Notes: generated by a model not told the origin, from the sequence alone. Positions 7,801 to 16,958 are shown, numbered from the stretch's first letter. The stretch is 42,682 nt of DNA from Acidobacteriota bacterium (GCA_028749105.1 JAQUQF010000001.1:1-42682); one strand, 5' to 3'. A program made the numbers and translations.

Positions 7801-10800
7801 CAGCGCGGCGCTCGGCCTCGCGGCGCAGTAGCCGGCGATCCCGATCCGTCAGGGCTGCTTCTGGCGTGGCGGGCGTCTTGGCCATGGCCTCTTTCAGGTA
7901 ATTTCGCAGCGCCGCAATGTGTCCAAAGAGGTTTCCGCGGCCGTCAATCATCTCTTGTGGCAGCCAGTCCCCGAAATGTCCCACCTCGTGCATGGCCACC
8001 TTGGCGGCCAAAAGCGGGCCCTCGGCCAGGGCTTTCTCGACCTGGGCCTCAAAGAGCATCTTGTAACGCTCCCCGGCCGCGGCGCGCAGCTCTTCGGGGG
8101 TGGCCGTGGCGGGCAGGTTGAGCTTTGCCCATTCCTCGGCGTCTTGGGCCATACGTTCCTTCTCGTCCGGCTGGACCAGGTTGAAAATGCTGGCTTTGAG
8201 TTCAATTTCCCCCGGGGCGCGCAGTCGGAAGAGCCCCAGGACGCCGCGCTGGTTGCCGCGGAAGCGCTCTTTGATCTTCATCCAGCCGCCGCCGGTCAGG
8301 ACGCGGAAGAGCATCCCCACTTCCGGCAGTTCCATCGGGACGACGCTGTAATTGGGATCGTCCGCGATGGGGATCTTCTCGACCGTCCCCGCCTGCCCCA
8401 GGCCGGGCCCCGGCCAGCCGGCGCCGTAGGCGTCCGCATGCTCCTCCCCGCCCGGCCCCACGGTGCCCAGCTCCCTGCGGCCGCCGCGTTTCGGCGCGGC
8501 CGCCGGCTCGAGGTCGCTCATTTCTTTGCGGCCGGCTTCCACTTCCGGGATGAAGGCGGCCATGTCCACGTCTGCGCCGTTCTGGGCCATGAGCGCCACG
8601 TCCAGCTTCCGCTGGAGCACCCCAATCCGCTTCTGATCCCCAAAACTTGAGGGGGCGGTAAGGAATTGTGCATGGCTATTGCTCTTGGTGGTGCGCCGGC
8701 TGATTCGCCCCAGGAGTTGCTGGAAGACGTCCCCCGAGAAATCCATGGAAAGCACCAGCATTGTCCGGGGTTTGTCCCCTACCCGGTCGTCGAGGTTGAC
8801 TCCCGTTCCACCGCTTTTAGCGGTCATGACGGCGACCGGGACCTTGTCCTTCTGGAAAGCGTCAATGGCGGTGGTTTTATCGCCTTTGCCGAATATACTC
8901 GCAAACGGGATCTTGGCGGCCTCGAGCGCCTTGACCAGTTCCGTCGCGCTACCCGGAATGGTGTAATGCTTGCCGACCTGGGCATCCCAGATTTTCGCCA
9001 GCTTGAGTTTGCTCTTGATCATCCAGTCTGAATCTCCCGGCGCCGGTGCCGGCCGCCGCAGGCGTTCAGAGGCGTTGACGGAATCCACCACGATGATCAC
9101 CTTCTGGCCGGCGGCCAGGGCTTCTTTGGTGCGGCGTATGGCTTCCGGGACCTTGTGCGGTTCGGCCAGGTGGGCCATGGCTTGTGTCCGCAGGCCGCTT
9201 AAAATTATCCGGTATTTGCTCCTTGGGGGTAGGCTCCGGATGGCTTGGTCATAATAGGCCAGCATCCGTTGTTCATGCTCGGCCACTTCGCGCGGCATTT
9301 CAACGTTGGTTCTCTCCAGTTTGCCCAGGAATGGATATTCCCGGCGGATCATGGCGCCGTTCTTGATGGCGCCCAGGCGCATAAGGGCCAGGTTTTGCTT
9401 GATACGTGGCCAGTCAAATCCCTGCAAGGGGACGACCACTTCCGTTATTTCGCCAGTTTCGGGATCCTGTTTCTCCTTAATCTCAAATCCCAGCAGGTTT
9501 GCGATGTAATCGGGTTGCAAACCGGTGATCTCGGCCATGAAATAGGCCGCGCCCGTTGGCCGGTCCATCGGCGTTGCGGTGGCAAAGACAATAAACTCCG
9601 CGCTGCGGACCAGTTTCTTGCTGGCTATGGTTTTGCTTGCCAGGGAGTTCTTGAGGTTGTGGCTTTCGTCCATCATTACCACGTCAAACTTCCTCCCGGC
9701 GATTGGATGCGTCGTCGGTTTCACCTGCTCCAGATGCTTGAGTGCGACCGGATTTTCCCCGCTGACTCCTGTATATGTGGCCAGGTAAAACCGATTCAGA
9801 TCAATCTTCAGGCGCTTGGCGTCGTCCAGGAAGCTTCCTTGCAGGATTGATTTTGCCTGGGTCACGATCAGGATCTTGGATTTCCCGCCGCTCTGTTCGT
9901 ATAGTTCGTTGGCGGCTGCCAGCATTTCGGTGGTCTTGCCCAGCCCGACCCCGTCGCCCAATAGATAGCCGCGCTGCTTCTTCTTCGCCCGGGTGAGGAT
10001 GGCGTTGACGCCCAGGCGTTGCTCTTCGCTCATGTCGTATTTCCCGCGGGGGACTATTTCCTCGGGTTGGGGGATGTCGGCCTGGTTGACTACGATCAGG
10101 TCCGTGCGTTCCTTGCCGGGCCCGGGGATAAACTTCTCGCGCGGTTTGGTGTCGTCAGCGGCTTCAATCTTGCCTTGCTTGACCTCTCCCCAGACGGCTA
10201 TCTCGCCGGATTGAATCATATTTCCGGCCAGCTTGGCGATTTCCTCGTATTTGCCCGCAAAGCGTTCACCATAGCGGGCCAGGACCGCCTGGGCGGCCTC
10301 GGGTGTGATCAGCGCCGGCGCCTGGCCGGTTTTCTGAGCGCTTTCAACCGCCGCGGCGGCGACCGCCCGGGCCCCGGCGCGGAGTAACTTTTCTTGTTCT
10401 TGGCTGTAGTCCGCGGGGGCCTCACCGAAGCGCTGGGAGTGGGCGGGCATGCCGAAGGTCAGTTCCGGCCGGTGTGCGCCGGGCTGCGGTAGCTGCATCT
10501 CTTGTCGCAGGCTGCGGCCCAGGGTGGAGACCACGTCCAGCAGAACGTTGTTGTCCAGCGCTTGCCGCCAGGTGGGCAGGTAGCGCTCGAATTGCTCGGG
10601 GGTTACCGCGGCCAGCAGGCTGTTGGCGCCTGTCTGCCGGGCTAGCCGGCGGGCGGTGGCCTGTTGCCGGGTGAGATTGTCCTCCAGCGTGGCTTCCTGG
10701 AGTTCCGCCAGGCAAACGACTTTGCCCGGACTGGTTATGCCGATCATGAGGATGGTATTCTTCGGCCGCTGACCGTAGGCCGCGTTGATCTGTATCACCT

Positions 10801-13800
10801 GCAGTTCGCTGCCTATCTTGGCGCCTAAAAGCGGATGGGGTGTGTCAGGGGTCAGCAGGGGATCCGGGGCGGCGGCCAGGGCTTGATCTTCGATGATTCT
10901 ATAGTTGCCTTCCGGGTCGTAGTATCCGAATTTGCCGTGATCGCCCACCAGGGCGCCTTTCATCCGCGGTCCTATGAGTTGCCGCAGCGCAACCGTCATC
11001 TGTTTGTCTTCGGCGCTGGTGCGCTTCACGTCCCCGCTCGGGTGGTTGTGAAAGGCCATGATTTCAAGGTCAAGCTCTTCGGCCAGTTGTTTGATCGGGA
11101 TGGCGATCTCATCGTAATTCCGGGGCATGTGGACTGCGCCAGGCAGGCGGCTGGTAATGGGTAAGTCCAGCACCACCTGGCCGCTGGCGCGGTCGGATGC
11201 CAGCAGGTGAAAGACCTCTAACCGCGCGCAGCGGGCGGCGCGGACGAGTTGCTGGATGCCGGCCAGGGTGTTGAGTTGGTGGCCGATCAGCGGCGCGACG
11301 CCGTTGAGGGAGAGTTCGTAGGCAATGCCGCGGCCGGTAAGGGTGAGCCGGCGTGGTAGTCCGGGGTGCTGCGGGTCAGATACCCTGCCGCCTGAAACCT
11401 CGCTGATCGCTTCGAGCGCTGTTTTGATGTTGGCGACTTTGTCTTCGCCTGCTCGTTGGGGGTAGTCATTGAAATCCAGCTCCAGTTGTTGATAGTCCTC
11501 GCCGGGTTCGGAATATCTGGTTGGTGCTGCGGTCTTTTCTATCCGGGCGCGGAGTTCCGGGCGTAGGGCCGGACGCTCCCAGATAAAATCTGGCATGTGG
11601 CCGATTTCCGGGAAGGGTTCGGCGCTCCACCCCTTTGCGATGAGATCGGTTACCTCAGGATCCAGGGTAAAGATTTCGGCAGGGGATACACCCCGTTCCA
11701 CGGCCTCTTTATACCATTCCCGGCCGCGCGCGGTTTGCAGACGCTTGATCGCCCAGGCCGTCTTTTCGGTGCTGTAGATGTAGATGAGCCTTTGGTTTTC
11801 ATAGGTGTCCGGCTTTAGGGACGTCATTTCCTCGACCACCTGGGCCGGGAAGGGACTGTAAATATCCGGCTTTTCTAATAGCCTACCCTGGGTTTTGGTG
11901 GCGTCAAGGAATAAATCTGGCTGCGGCGGCGGCAGGACCACCGGGACCTGGCGGGCCAGCCAGCGAGTATGTTTGGCCGTGGCTAGCTGTATCCTGATGC
12001 TGGCTTCCTCTTCCGTGATCCTGCCTTCGTCCAGGGCGGTGATCAGGGCCTTGGCCTTCTGAATCATTGCCCGGCTGGCCAGCCCGGCAGCATCCCCCGT
12101 CGCCGGGCCGGCCAGCTCCATCCCGGCGATCTCCTCGATCTCCTGGCGCGCCTTGGTCTTGGGCTTTTCGGACGGGAATAGTTCCGGCTGGGTGAAAAGC
12201 GCGTTGTATGCCGCCGGGACGTCGCGGACCGTTACCACCGGCGCGCCAAAGGTGTCTTCCGGAAGTTCCTTGCCATACTTTGTAGCCGCTTCGCCCACCT
12301 TGGGCGGGTTGATCAGCGCGTCTAGCTCGTCCAGGGCCGCCTGGCTCAACCCCACCGGCCCCGCCGGCGGCTGTCCTGGCGTGGGCGTTGTCGGGATCCC
12401 GGCCTCGGCCGGCGGCGCCGGCGGCTGTCCTGGCGTGGGCGTTGTCGGGATCCCGGCCGCGGCCGGCGGCGGCTGTCCGGCCGCCAGGGATTCAGGGAAG
12501 CCTTCCATCCCGCGGCTGATATGCTCCAACAAGTCAATCTTGACGGTGCTGGGTGGTTTGCCGGTGAAAAGTTCAAGCTGGTCCTTGCGGACCTGCACGG
12601 CCATTTGTGCATATTTCTCCAAAGCCTCCCGGAGTTGTTTGGCGCTCTTGGCTTGGGTGAGGATCAACGCCAGGCGGCGCTGTTCGGGGCTGGCGTTCTT
12701 GAACATATCGAGCTGCGAAAAGAAGAGCTCCATTGTCGGGAAGGTTCCTTCCGTGACCAGGCGCTTGCCTTCCAGGATGAATGGCATGGTGGCGCTGATC
12801 TCGGGGGCCAGATCAAACTCCGGCCGGGTGGCCTTGAGGCGCGCCAGGACTGGCGTGGCGGCGGTGATACCGCGCAGCATGTCCTTGACCCGGTATTCTC
12901 CGGCGCGTTCCAGGAGCGCCGCGACCGAGTCGTGAACGCCTGGATCATCCCGTAACAGCAGGGCTAGCAGGGCTCGCTGGATCCGGGCCTCGGTCTTCTC
13001 TGGCAAAAGCAGGCCGCGGCTGTCGAAGAGATCGCTGGAGTCGTCTATGCCCGCCAGGAATCCCTCAATAAAGCTCTTATTGCTGGCCGCTGTAATCTCG
13101 CCGCTTTCCGGCAGATTCATGGCCGCCAGTAGGTTCCCGGCGCTGATTACCTCGGCGTCAGCCAGGGATTTCTCGGATTCGGACATCGTCTGCGTTACCG
13201 CGCGGTTGCTTTCTCGCGCGAAGTCCGGCGCGTCGGTGCCGGTGTAACTGCTGATAATGCGCGCCACAAACGGCTTGGTCATACCTGCCGGTGGCGGCCC
13301 GATCTTTACTTTCTGCGCCAGGGCAGCAGAGTAGTCCTTCAATGCCACCTTCCGGGGGTCGTTGTCGTCCAGGGCATAAACGTCCTCCAGGGTGTCCATG
13401 CGCCCGTAACCGGCCACCGGCCGACCTACGGCGGCGTCTATCATCGGCGCGCCGTAGTCGCTGGTGGTGGATTCTCCCAGGCGGTCAGGAGCGAATTCCT
13501 GCAGTCGCCGGCTCCGGCTCATGGTGTAGATCTTCCGCTGGCGGTTGCGTTCCTGCAGCCCGGCGAGTTGGGACGCGTTGATGTTCCGCGCGGCTTTGAC
13601 CTGGGGATCGTCCAAATCCAGCCAGGCGTAATAGCCTTCCGCCACCTTCCCGGGGACCTGCGGCGCTTGCACACGGAAGCCTACCACCCCCGCCGGCGCC
13701 GGCGGGATCCGCACCTGGGGCTTGACCACCGGCGCCAGGGGCGGCACGGCCGGCCCGGCGGCCGGCGGCGTGGCGGCTAAAGCCTGCCGGATCCCCGCCA

Positions 13801-15484
13801 GGGCCGGGTCTGTTCCCGGCAGGGCCGGCAGTAACCCCGTCCCACGCCGGGCTTCGGGCGCAGGGCCCCTGGCGGCCAGGGGTTGCTGTTCGATTCCGAT
13901 CCCGCGCGCGCGGGCCAATTCCGCTTGGGCCGCCTTGTCGCCTTTGCGCGCCCGGGCCGCCAGATCTTTCTGCCGCAATGCTTCCGCGCGTTCGGCGCCT
14001 TGGACTTTCTCGCGCCATTCTTCGCGGAATCGGGCGGCATCTCCCCAGGCTTTGGCCAGTTCTTTGTCTTTGAGATAAAGATCCACCTGCTGCTGGGCCC
14101 GAGCGTCCCCTTGCATGGCCGCTGTTACCCAGGTGTTTGCTGCTTTTGCGTCTAAGCCTTGCTTGATCAACTGGCTGACCGCCTGGCCAGCCAGGACTTG
14201 TTGCACCATATCCGGGAGTTGCATGCCAACGAGTAGAGCAAAGGTGTTGCGGACGTCTTCGCTGGTTACCTCCTGCCCCATGGCTTTCTGCGCGGCAGAG
14301 AGTTCCAGGGTTCTGAGCCCGGCGCCGGCAAGTTGCTTGGCCACCCTTTGGAACGCGCCGCCTTGGGGCGTAAACCATTTCGGCAAGGGCGTTCGCAAGA
14401 GTATTCCCGAGACCGCCGATGCTCCCAGGCCTTGCATATCCCATTGTGGCTTCTCGCCGGCTGTAACCCGCATATCATTGTCAAGCATCTGGTGCTGTAG
14501 GTTGAGGAGTGGCAAGCCTACCCATGGGACGCTGGCAATCAGCGCGTCGCCGCCCAGCGCAAAGCGGGGAATATCCTGGAGCAGAGTGTCCGCCAGGGAG
14601 TTGCCGGTCCCCAGCTCTCCCATCCGTATAGCGGCGTCCTTGACTTCCTGGGGCGTGAACACTTCTTTCCGGCGTTCACCGGTAACGGGGGAATAGTAGG
14701 TTTCCGGGTGCGTGGCCAGCTCAAGACGTTGGGTTACATTCCGGACGGCCTTCCCGGCGACTGATGGCCCGAAAACCCCCAGAAATGGCTTTCCAAGCGC
14801 TTCCCGGAAGAATCCGCCGCCACGGGCGTATTCCCGGGCTTGAACCTCCAGGGGTTTCGGCGGCGGCGGAAATAGCCGTTCCTGGACGCGCTGCAGCACG
14901 GATTTGGGTTGATCGGGAGCCCGTAGAACGGGGCCCTCTTCCGGCTGCATGGCGGCGGCGGTCTCCATCCAGGCTTTGGGATCTGTCGGCTCCGGCGGGA
15001 TCGCCAGGTAAGGCATCAGATCCTGGTCCAGCCGGATTAGCTGCTGGGGTTGGACGAATTCAGCGGCCTTTGTGGAAAATTTCGGCGGCGGCGGGGAGAT
15101 CGCCACCTCCGGCGGCTGGCTGACCCCGACCGGCGGCGGGGCGCCCTGTAAGAGGGTCTCACCTGGCGGCAGCTCGGCCTGCGGCGGAATTGCCCCAGGC
15201 GGCTCAAAGCTAAACCCCGCCGGCAACATCTCCAGCTCAAACCCAGGCGGCAATTCCCCCTGGCCGGCCGGTGGCGCTTCCAGCTCAAACCCAGGCGGCA
15301 AGGCCGCCGGGTCAGCCTGCTGCACCGGTGGCGCCTCCAGCTCAAACCCAGGCGGCAATTCCCCCTGGCCGGCCGGTGGCGCTTCCAGCTCAAACCCAGG
15401 CGGCAAGGCCGCCGGGTCAGCCTGCTGCACCGGTGGCGCCTCCAGCTCAAACCCAGGCGGAAAATCTATCTGATCCCGTTCCAT
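4805..15484 (-). CDS. giant polyvalent/virion protein: ParB-, RadC/JAB-, SF2 helicase-, zincin- and LPD38-like
   Basis: 3559 residues in one uninterrupted frame, a quarter of the window. In order: five PPGFELE repeats (9-85); Pro-rich and Ala-rich linkers; a ddrB-ParB-like region (about 605-900, with GRPVAGYGRMDTL near 690 and SESEKSLADAE near 765); a Pro-rich linker (about 1025-1060); a RadC/JAB metallopeptidase motif H1479-N-H1481-PSG with S1490..D1493; an SF2 helicase with Walker A GDGVGLGKTT (1843-1852), DESH (1939-1942), SGGTGVNL and arginine-finger motif QLLGRISRRT (2256-2265); a zincin motif H2499-E-V-G-H2503; and an LPD38-like C-terminus (NPWFWFITNFPRD near 3039, a hydrophobic segment near 3253). 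This architecture is typical of phage polyvalent proteins, packaged and injected to protect or remodel DNA and host proteins. ATG follows the upstream stop by four bases with no clear ribosome site, so translation is probably coupled. Several QxxLF motifs lie between the ParB and JAB regions. Confidence 0.85.
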   Translation of the reverse strand: MERDQIDFPPGFELEAPPVQQADPAALPPGFELEAPPAGQGELPPGFELEAPPVQQADPAALPPGFELEAPPAGQGELPPGFELEMLPAGFSFEPPGAIPPQAELPPGETLLQGAPPPVGVSQPPEVAISPPPPKFSTKAAEFVQPQQLIRLDQDLMPYLAIPPEPTDPKAWMETAAAMQPEEGPVLRAPDQPKSVLQRVQERLFPPPPKPLEVQAREYARGGGFFREALGKPFLGVFGPSVAGKAVRNVTQRLELATHPETYYSPVTGERRKEVFTPQEVKDAAIRMGELGTGNSLADTLLQDIPRFALGGDALIASVPWVGLPLLNLQHQMLDNDMRVTAGEKPQWDMQGLGASAVSGILLRTPLPKWFTPQGGAFQRVAKQLAGAGLRTLELSAAQKAMGQEVTSEDVRNTFALLVGMQLPDMVQQVLAGQAVSQLIKQGLDAKAANTWVTAAMQGDARAQQQVDLYLKDKELAKAWGDAARFREEWREKVQGAERAEALRQKDLAARARKGDKAAQAELARARGIGIEQQPLAARGPAPEARRGTGLLPALPGTDPALAGIRQALAATPPAAGPAVPPLAPVVKPQVRIPPAPAGVVGFRVQAPQVPGKVAEGYYAWLDLDDPQVKAARNINASQLAGLQERNRQRKIYTMSRSRRLQEFAPDRLGESTTSDYGAPMIDAAVGRPVAGYGRMDTLEDVYALDDNDPRKVALKDYSAALAQKVKIGPPPAGMTKPFVARIISSYTGTDAPDFARESNRAVTQTMSESEKSLADAEVISAGNLLAAMNLPESGEITAASNKSFIEGFLAGIDDSSDLFDSRGLLLPEKTEARIQRALLALLLRDDPGVHDSVAALLERAGEYRVKDMLRGITAATPVLARLKATRPEFDLAPEISATMPFILEGKRLVTEGTFPTMELFFSQLDMFKNASPEQRRLALILTQAKSAKQLREALEKYAQMAVQVRKDQLELFTGKPPSTVKIDLLEHISRGMEGFPESLAAGQPPPAAAGIPTTPTPGQPPAPPAEAGIPTTPTPGQPPAGPVGLSQAALDELDALINPPKVGEAATKYGKELPEDTFGAPVVTVRDVPAAYNALFTQPELFPSEKPKTKARQEIEEIAGMELAGPATGDAAGLASRAMIQKAKALITALDEGRITEEEASIRIQLATAKHTRWLARQVPVVLPPPQPDLFLDATKTQGRLLEKPDIYSPFPAQVVEEMTSLKPDTYENQRLIYIYSTEKTAWAIKRLQTARGREWYKEAVERGVSPAEIFTLDPEVTDLIAKGWSAEPFPEIGHMPDFIWERPALRPELRARIEKTAAPTRYSEPGEDYQQLELDFNDYPQRAGEDKVANIKTALEAISEVSGGRVSDPQHPGLPRRLTLTGRGIAYELSLNGVAPLIGHQLNTLAGIQQLVRAARCARLEVFHLLASDRASGQVVLDLPITSRLPGAVHMPRNYDEIAIPIKQLAEELDLEIMAFHNHPSGDVKRTSAEDKQMTVALRQLIGPRMKGALVGDHGKFGYYDPEGNYRIIEDQALAAAPDPLLTPDTPHPLLGAKIGSELQVIQINAAYGQRPKNTILMIGITSPGKVVCLAELQEATLEDNLTRQQATARRLARQTGANSLLAAVTPEQFERYLPTWRQALDNNVLLDVVSTLGRSLRQEMQLPQPGAHRPELTFGMPAHSQRFGEAPADYSQEQEKLLRAGARAVAAAAVESAQKTGQAPALITPEAAQAVLARYGERFAGKYEEIAKLAGNMIQSGEIAVWGEVKQGKIEAADDTKPREKFIPGPGKERTDLIVVNQADIPQPEEIVPRGKYDMSEEQRLGVNAILTRAKKKQRGYLLGDGVGLGKTTEMLAAANELYEQSGGKSKILIVTQAKSILQGSFLDDAKRLKIDLNRFYLATYTGVSGENPVALKHLEQVKPTTHPIAGRKFDVVMMDESHNLKNSLASKTIASKKLVRSAEFIVFATATPMDRPTGAAYFMAEITGLQPDYIANLLGFEIKEKQDPETGEITEVVVPLQGFDWPRIKQNLALMRLGAIKNGAMIRREYPFLGKLERTNVEMPREVAEHEQRMLAYYDQAIRSLPPRSKYRIILSGLRTQAMAHLAEPHKVPEAIRRTKEALAAGQKVIIVVDSVNASERLRRPAPAPGDSDWMIKSKLKLAKIWDAQVGKHYTIPGSATELVKALEAAKIPFASIFGKGDKTTAIDAFQKDKVPVAVMTAKSGGTGVNLDDRVGDKPRTMLVLSMDFSGDVFQQLLGRISRRTTKSNSHAQFLTAPSSFGDQKRIGVLQRKLDVALMAQNGADVDMAAFIPEVEAGRKEMSDLEPAAAPKRGGRRELGTVGPGGEEHADAYGAGWPGPGLGQAGTVEKIPIADDPNYSVVPMELPEVGMLFRVLTGGGWMKIKERFRGNQRGVLGLFRLRAPGEIELKASIFNLVQPDEKERMAQDAEEWAKLNLPATATPEELRAAAGERYKMLFEAQVEKALAEGPLLAAKVAMHEVGHFGDWLPQEMIDGRGNLFGHIAALRNYLKEAMAKTPATPEAALTDRDRRLLRREAERRAGKRPPAGQRDAWKKQVSQHYAELVKRETDRRGMITLGQVKAELKNLILWWRGGGEWQPYYDKPEEMYAEAVSALLNNPAAVHKRAPLFTHLFYEYLEQRPALKREYDAIQEKIKAGTAREDWVRNLRADMEAQDQLLVIQSSLAPTRMERQEEFSMKLDRIFRPYQWRLERLPKDQGGPALGALSDYLYRGAPIERFAARVNSEVVAPSEKLGLNRKDRGEYDFLLRVGYEWRDSTGGRMNLANPWLATPKSARERIEELKRNLGPERFAALEASQKKLSEIWQQEVVGQAREFEILDEALQKWLEDNRVYCTFAAVRGRWNETEDSLQQALNNRLGSGVGNKVYRQIGMTGPIANPESATLLKGAALINWMYKERAKWVAIQAMLNSPYQDLFRQAEKQWTGRRLEFIERDDARIGTIYCIHKGELYAWYAPRFLVDQWNRGNSIMTHSLAQGALQVANDVIASGITAKNPWFWFITNFPRDVGAFNFQMPGTWRRWREYVPGTGGAFGEFALSSFRAAHQQYAGRENALAMLALKRGMVISRSEGYWGEGAETDPFIREMKRRGLDPLDSTRDKELFRVMLDWLKHQGEYGQVLERTVKIAGMQHLDKYQPDMPEWEKRITVRMMSGSPDFLEKGSYTPNIRLAVLFYNAIKEGSRSLWRTARNRPAEFAWNSARRVIWPLALRALVFGGLGMWLAGRKKRNESEEMDLSISESDKMNYLCIPLCWVDRKERKVLYYRHVWAEPERVVAALANSALALAGIGPAQDWKQVAGNLASFAGGQLPGINPMTKMLYDGLILAGGGNPMARGRPMLSRDEAREIGPEDAIKVAQMEWNQSLGGLLGRFDTNPDLPTSGIEKFLRIPLVAASLGRRLKVSNVGYKEYLARSSKSAGDQMAENRLEIDKMMATFKRTRRLQDVLTPEVRVKLAEGAYLLQKYPNQPLPPALAIKRHYAANFLESVKKEEIAKLLPLDLRTSLQAPTSAEKYQRLQTVIEDRR
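15251..15460 (-). repeat. 105-bp tandem duplication encoding PPGFELE repeats
   Basis: Two nearly identical 105-base units, each encoding 35 residues with two PPGFELEAPP motifs (one followed by VQQADPAAL, one by AGQGEL). Near identity at DNA level means a recent expansion at the 5' end of the giant gene. Confidence 0.9.
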
Positions 15485-15487
15485 GGC

Positions 15488-16942
15488 TTATGCTGGCACC
15501 CATTGCCCGTTACGATATACCATCCTCGCGCCGGTCGCCTTATTGACGGCTGTCGAGCCCTCAATAGGCTTCGGTCCCGCGGGCGCTGCGGGCGCCGCCG
15601 GTGCGGCGCTGCCGGCTGGCGGCGGGGCCACTTGCGGCCCGGCTTCCTGGGCTGGCGGCGGTGTGCCGGAAAACTTGCTGCTCATGAATCCCATCATTTG
15701 CTGCATCAAACCCGGCTCAACCGGGGTAACTTCGACATTCGCGGCAGCATTCTGTAGCATTTCCATCAAAGGATTGGGGCTCTTTAGGACCTCCATGGTG
15801 TCGGCGTTCACGATCATGTTGCCCATCTTGACAAAACGATGCGTCTTACCCTGGCCATCGGTAACGGTATATTGCGGCATCTGCTGTTTGTCCTCAAACT
15901 GCTTTGCTTGCTGCTGCAGTTTCAGGGCCGCCTGGTCAAGGCGCTTTTCTCCCAGATCCTTCTGGAGTGCCAGCCGGGCTTGGTCAGCGGCGGCTTTCCT
16001 GGCTGTCTCTTGTTCCCGCGCTCTGGCCTGGGTTTCGGCGGCTTGGACACGCGATTCCCCGGTGGCCTGCGCGGCCGCTACCCGGGCTTCGGCCGGTATG
16101 CGCGCTTTTGCCTCGGCCGTCCGTGCGGCAAACCCGGCAATCCGTTCCTGGGTCTGCCTCTGCCGCTCCGTGGCCTCTTCCTGGCGGCCTTCGCGTAACC
16201 GCCGCTGCTGCTCTTCGTGCGTCATGCCCGCTCCCACCTGGTTGGTGGCGGCGTTCAGCGCGCCCACCGACCGTGCGTATTGGCTCCAGATGTTTTCGCC
16301 TTCCTTGATCTGCCGCTCCCGCTCCGCCATGGTCGCCGGCGCCAGGCGCGACATCGGCATCCCCGTTGAGGTCACCGCCCCGCCAAACCGATCAAATGGC
16401 GCCTGCTGCCCCGGCGCCTGGGCCGGCGCGGCCACGGACGCCGGCGCCATCACGGGCGGCCGCGGCTGCGCGGCGGCGTATTCCTCCATGGCGTTCAATG
16501 TCCCGCGCTGGGCTGGCGTCCCGCGCTGTATCCCAAAGTCCGCCAGCGCCGGTCCGGGCGCCGCCCCGGGCCGCCAAGGCCCAGGTGGCAACTGTCCGTA
16601 ATTCTGCATCTGATTCAGCATCCGGTTTTGCCCAGGCAACCCGGCAGGCAATCCCAGGTCCGTTGGCGCCGGCTGGGCATTCGACCACGGCCCCGGTCCC
16701 CGCCCGACCGCTGCGGGCGCGGCCCCGGCCGCGGCCGCGGCCGCTTGAATGGCCGCCGGCGCCGGCGTGGCCGCGGGGACCGCCCCCCCGCGCGCGCGCT
16801 GCCATTCGGTTGATCCCACCCGCTCCCCAGCGGCGTTGGTGTCCCCGCGCAGATAGTCGCCCAGCACGTTGATCCCCTCCTGATTGTCCATCGGATTTTG
16901 CAATAATTCGCGGCGCCGCCGCATCTCTTCTTCGTAGGTCAT
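15488..16942 (-). CDS. internal virion-type protein with long coiled coil
   Basis: 484 residues with an AAAGGAGAC ribosome site. Residues 1-50 are charged and helical; 50-200 are Pro/Ala/Gly-rich and probably disordered; about 215-345 form a long Ala/Glu/Arg/Gln coiled coil (EEQQRRLREGRQEEATERQR...). A small globular stretch follows (YTVTDGQGKTHRFVKMGNMI). The C-terminus TAVNKATGARMVYRNGQWVP is a short beta motif I recall from phage virion proteins. It ends four bases before the giant gene, so the two are probably co-translated and may both be ejected internal proteins; that pairing is inferred from position only. Confidence 0.7.
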   Translation of the reverse strand: MTYEEEMRRRRELLQNPMDNQEGINVLGDYLRGDTNAAGERVGSTEWQRARGGAVPAATPAPAAIQAAAAAAGAAPAAVGRGPGPWSNAQPAPTDLGLPAGLPGQNRMLNQMQNYGQLPPGPWRPGAAPGPALADFGIQRGTPAQRGTLNAMEEYAAAQPRPPVMAPASVAAPAQAPGQQAPFDRFGGAVTSTGMPMSRLAPATMAERERQIKEGENIWSQYARSVGALNAATNQVGAGMTHEEQQRRLREGRQEEATERQRQTQERIAGFAARTAEAKARIPAEARVAAAQATGESRVQAAETQARAREQETARKAAADQARLALQKDLGEKRLDQAALKLQQQAKQFEDKQQMPQYTVTDGQGKTHRFVKMGNMIVNADTMEVLKSPNPLMEMLQNAAANVEVTPVEPGLMQQMMGFMSSKFSGTPPPAQEAGPQVAPPPAGSAAPAAPAAPAGPKPIEGSTAVNKATGARMVYRNGQWVPA

Positions 16943-16958
16943 GGTGTCTCCTTTCGAG

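Noticed and set aside
13485..14444. 319-codon minus-strand frame inside the giant gene
   Set aside because: Runs in another frame of the giant coding sequence; low-complexity Arg/Gly/Pro content and no independent start.
4805..15484. DNA methyltransferase domain in the giant protein
   Set aside because: No DPPY/NPPY-type catalytic motif or SAM-binding loop could be found by reading the sequence.
4805..15484. N4-type virion RNA polymerase
   Set aside because: Size is comparable, but the nucleotide-binding motifs are those of an SF2 helicase and no T7-like polymerase motifs are visible.
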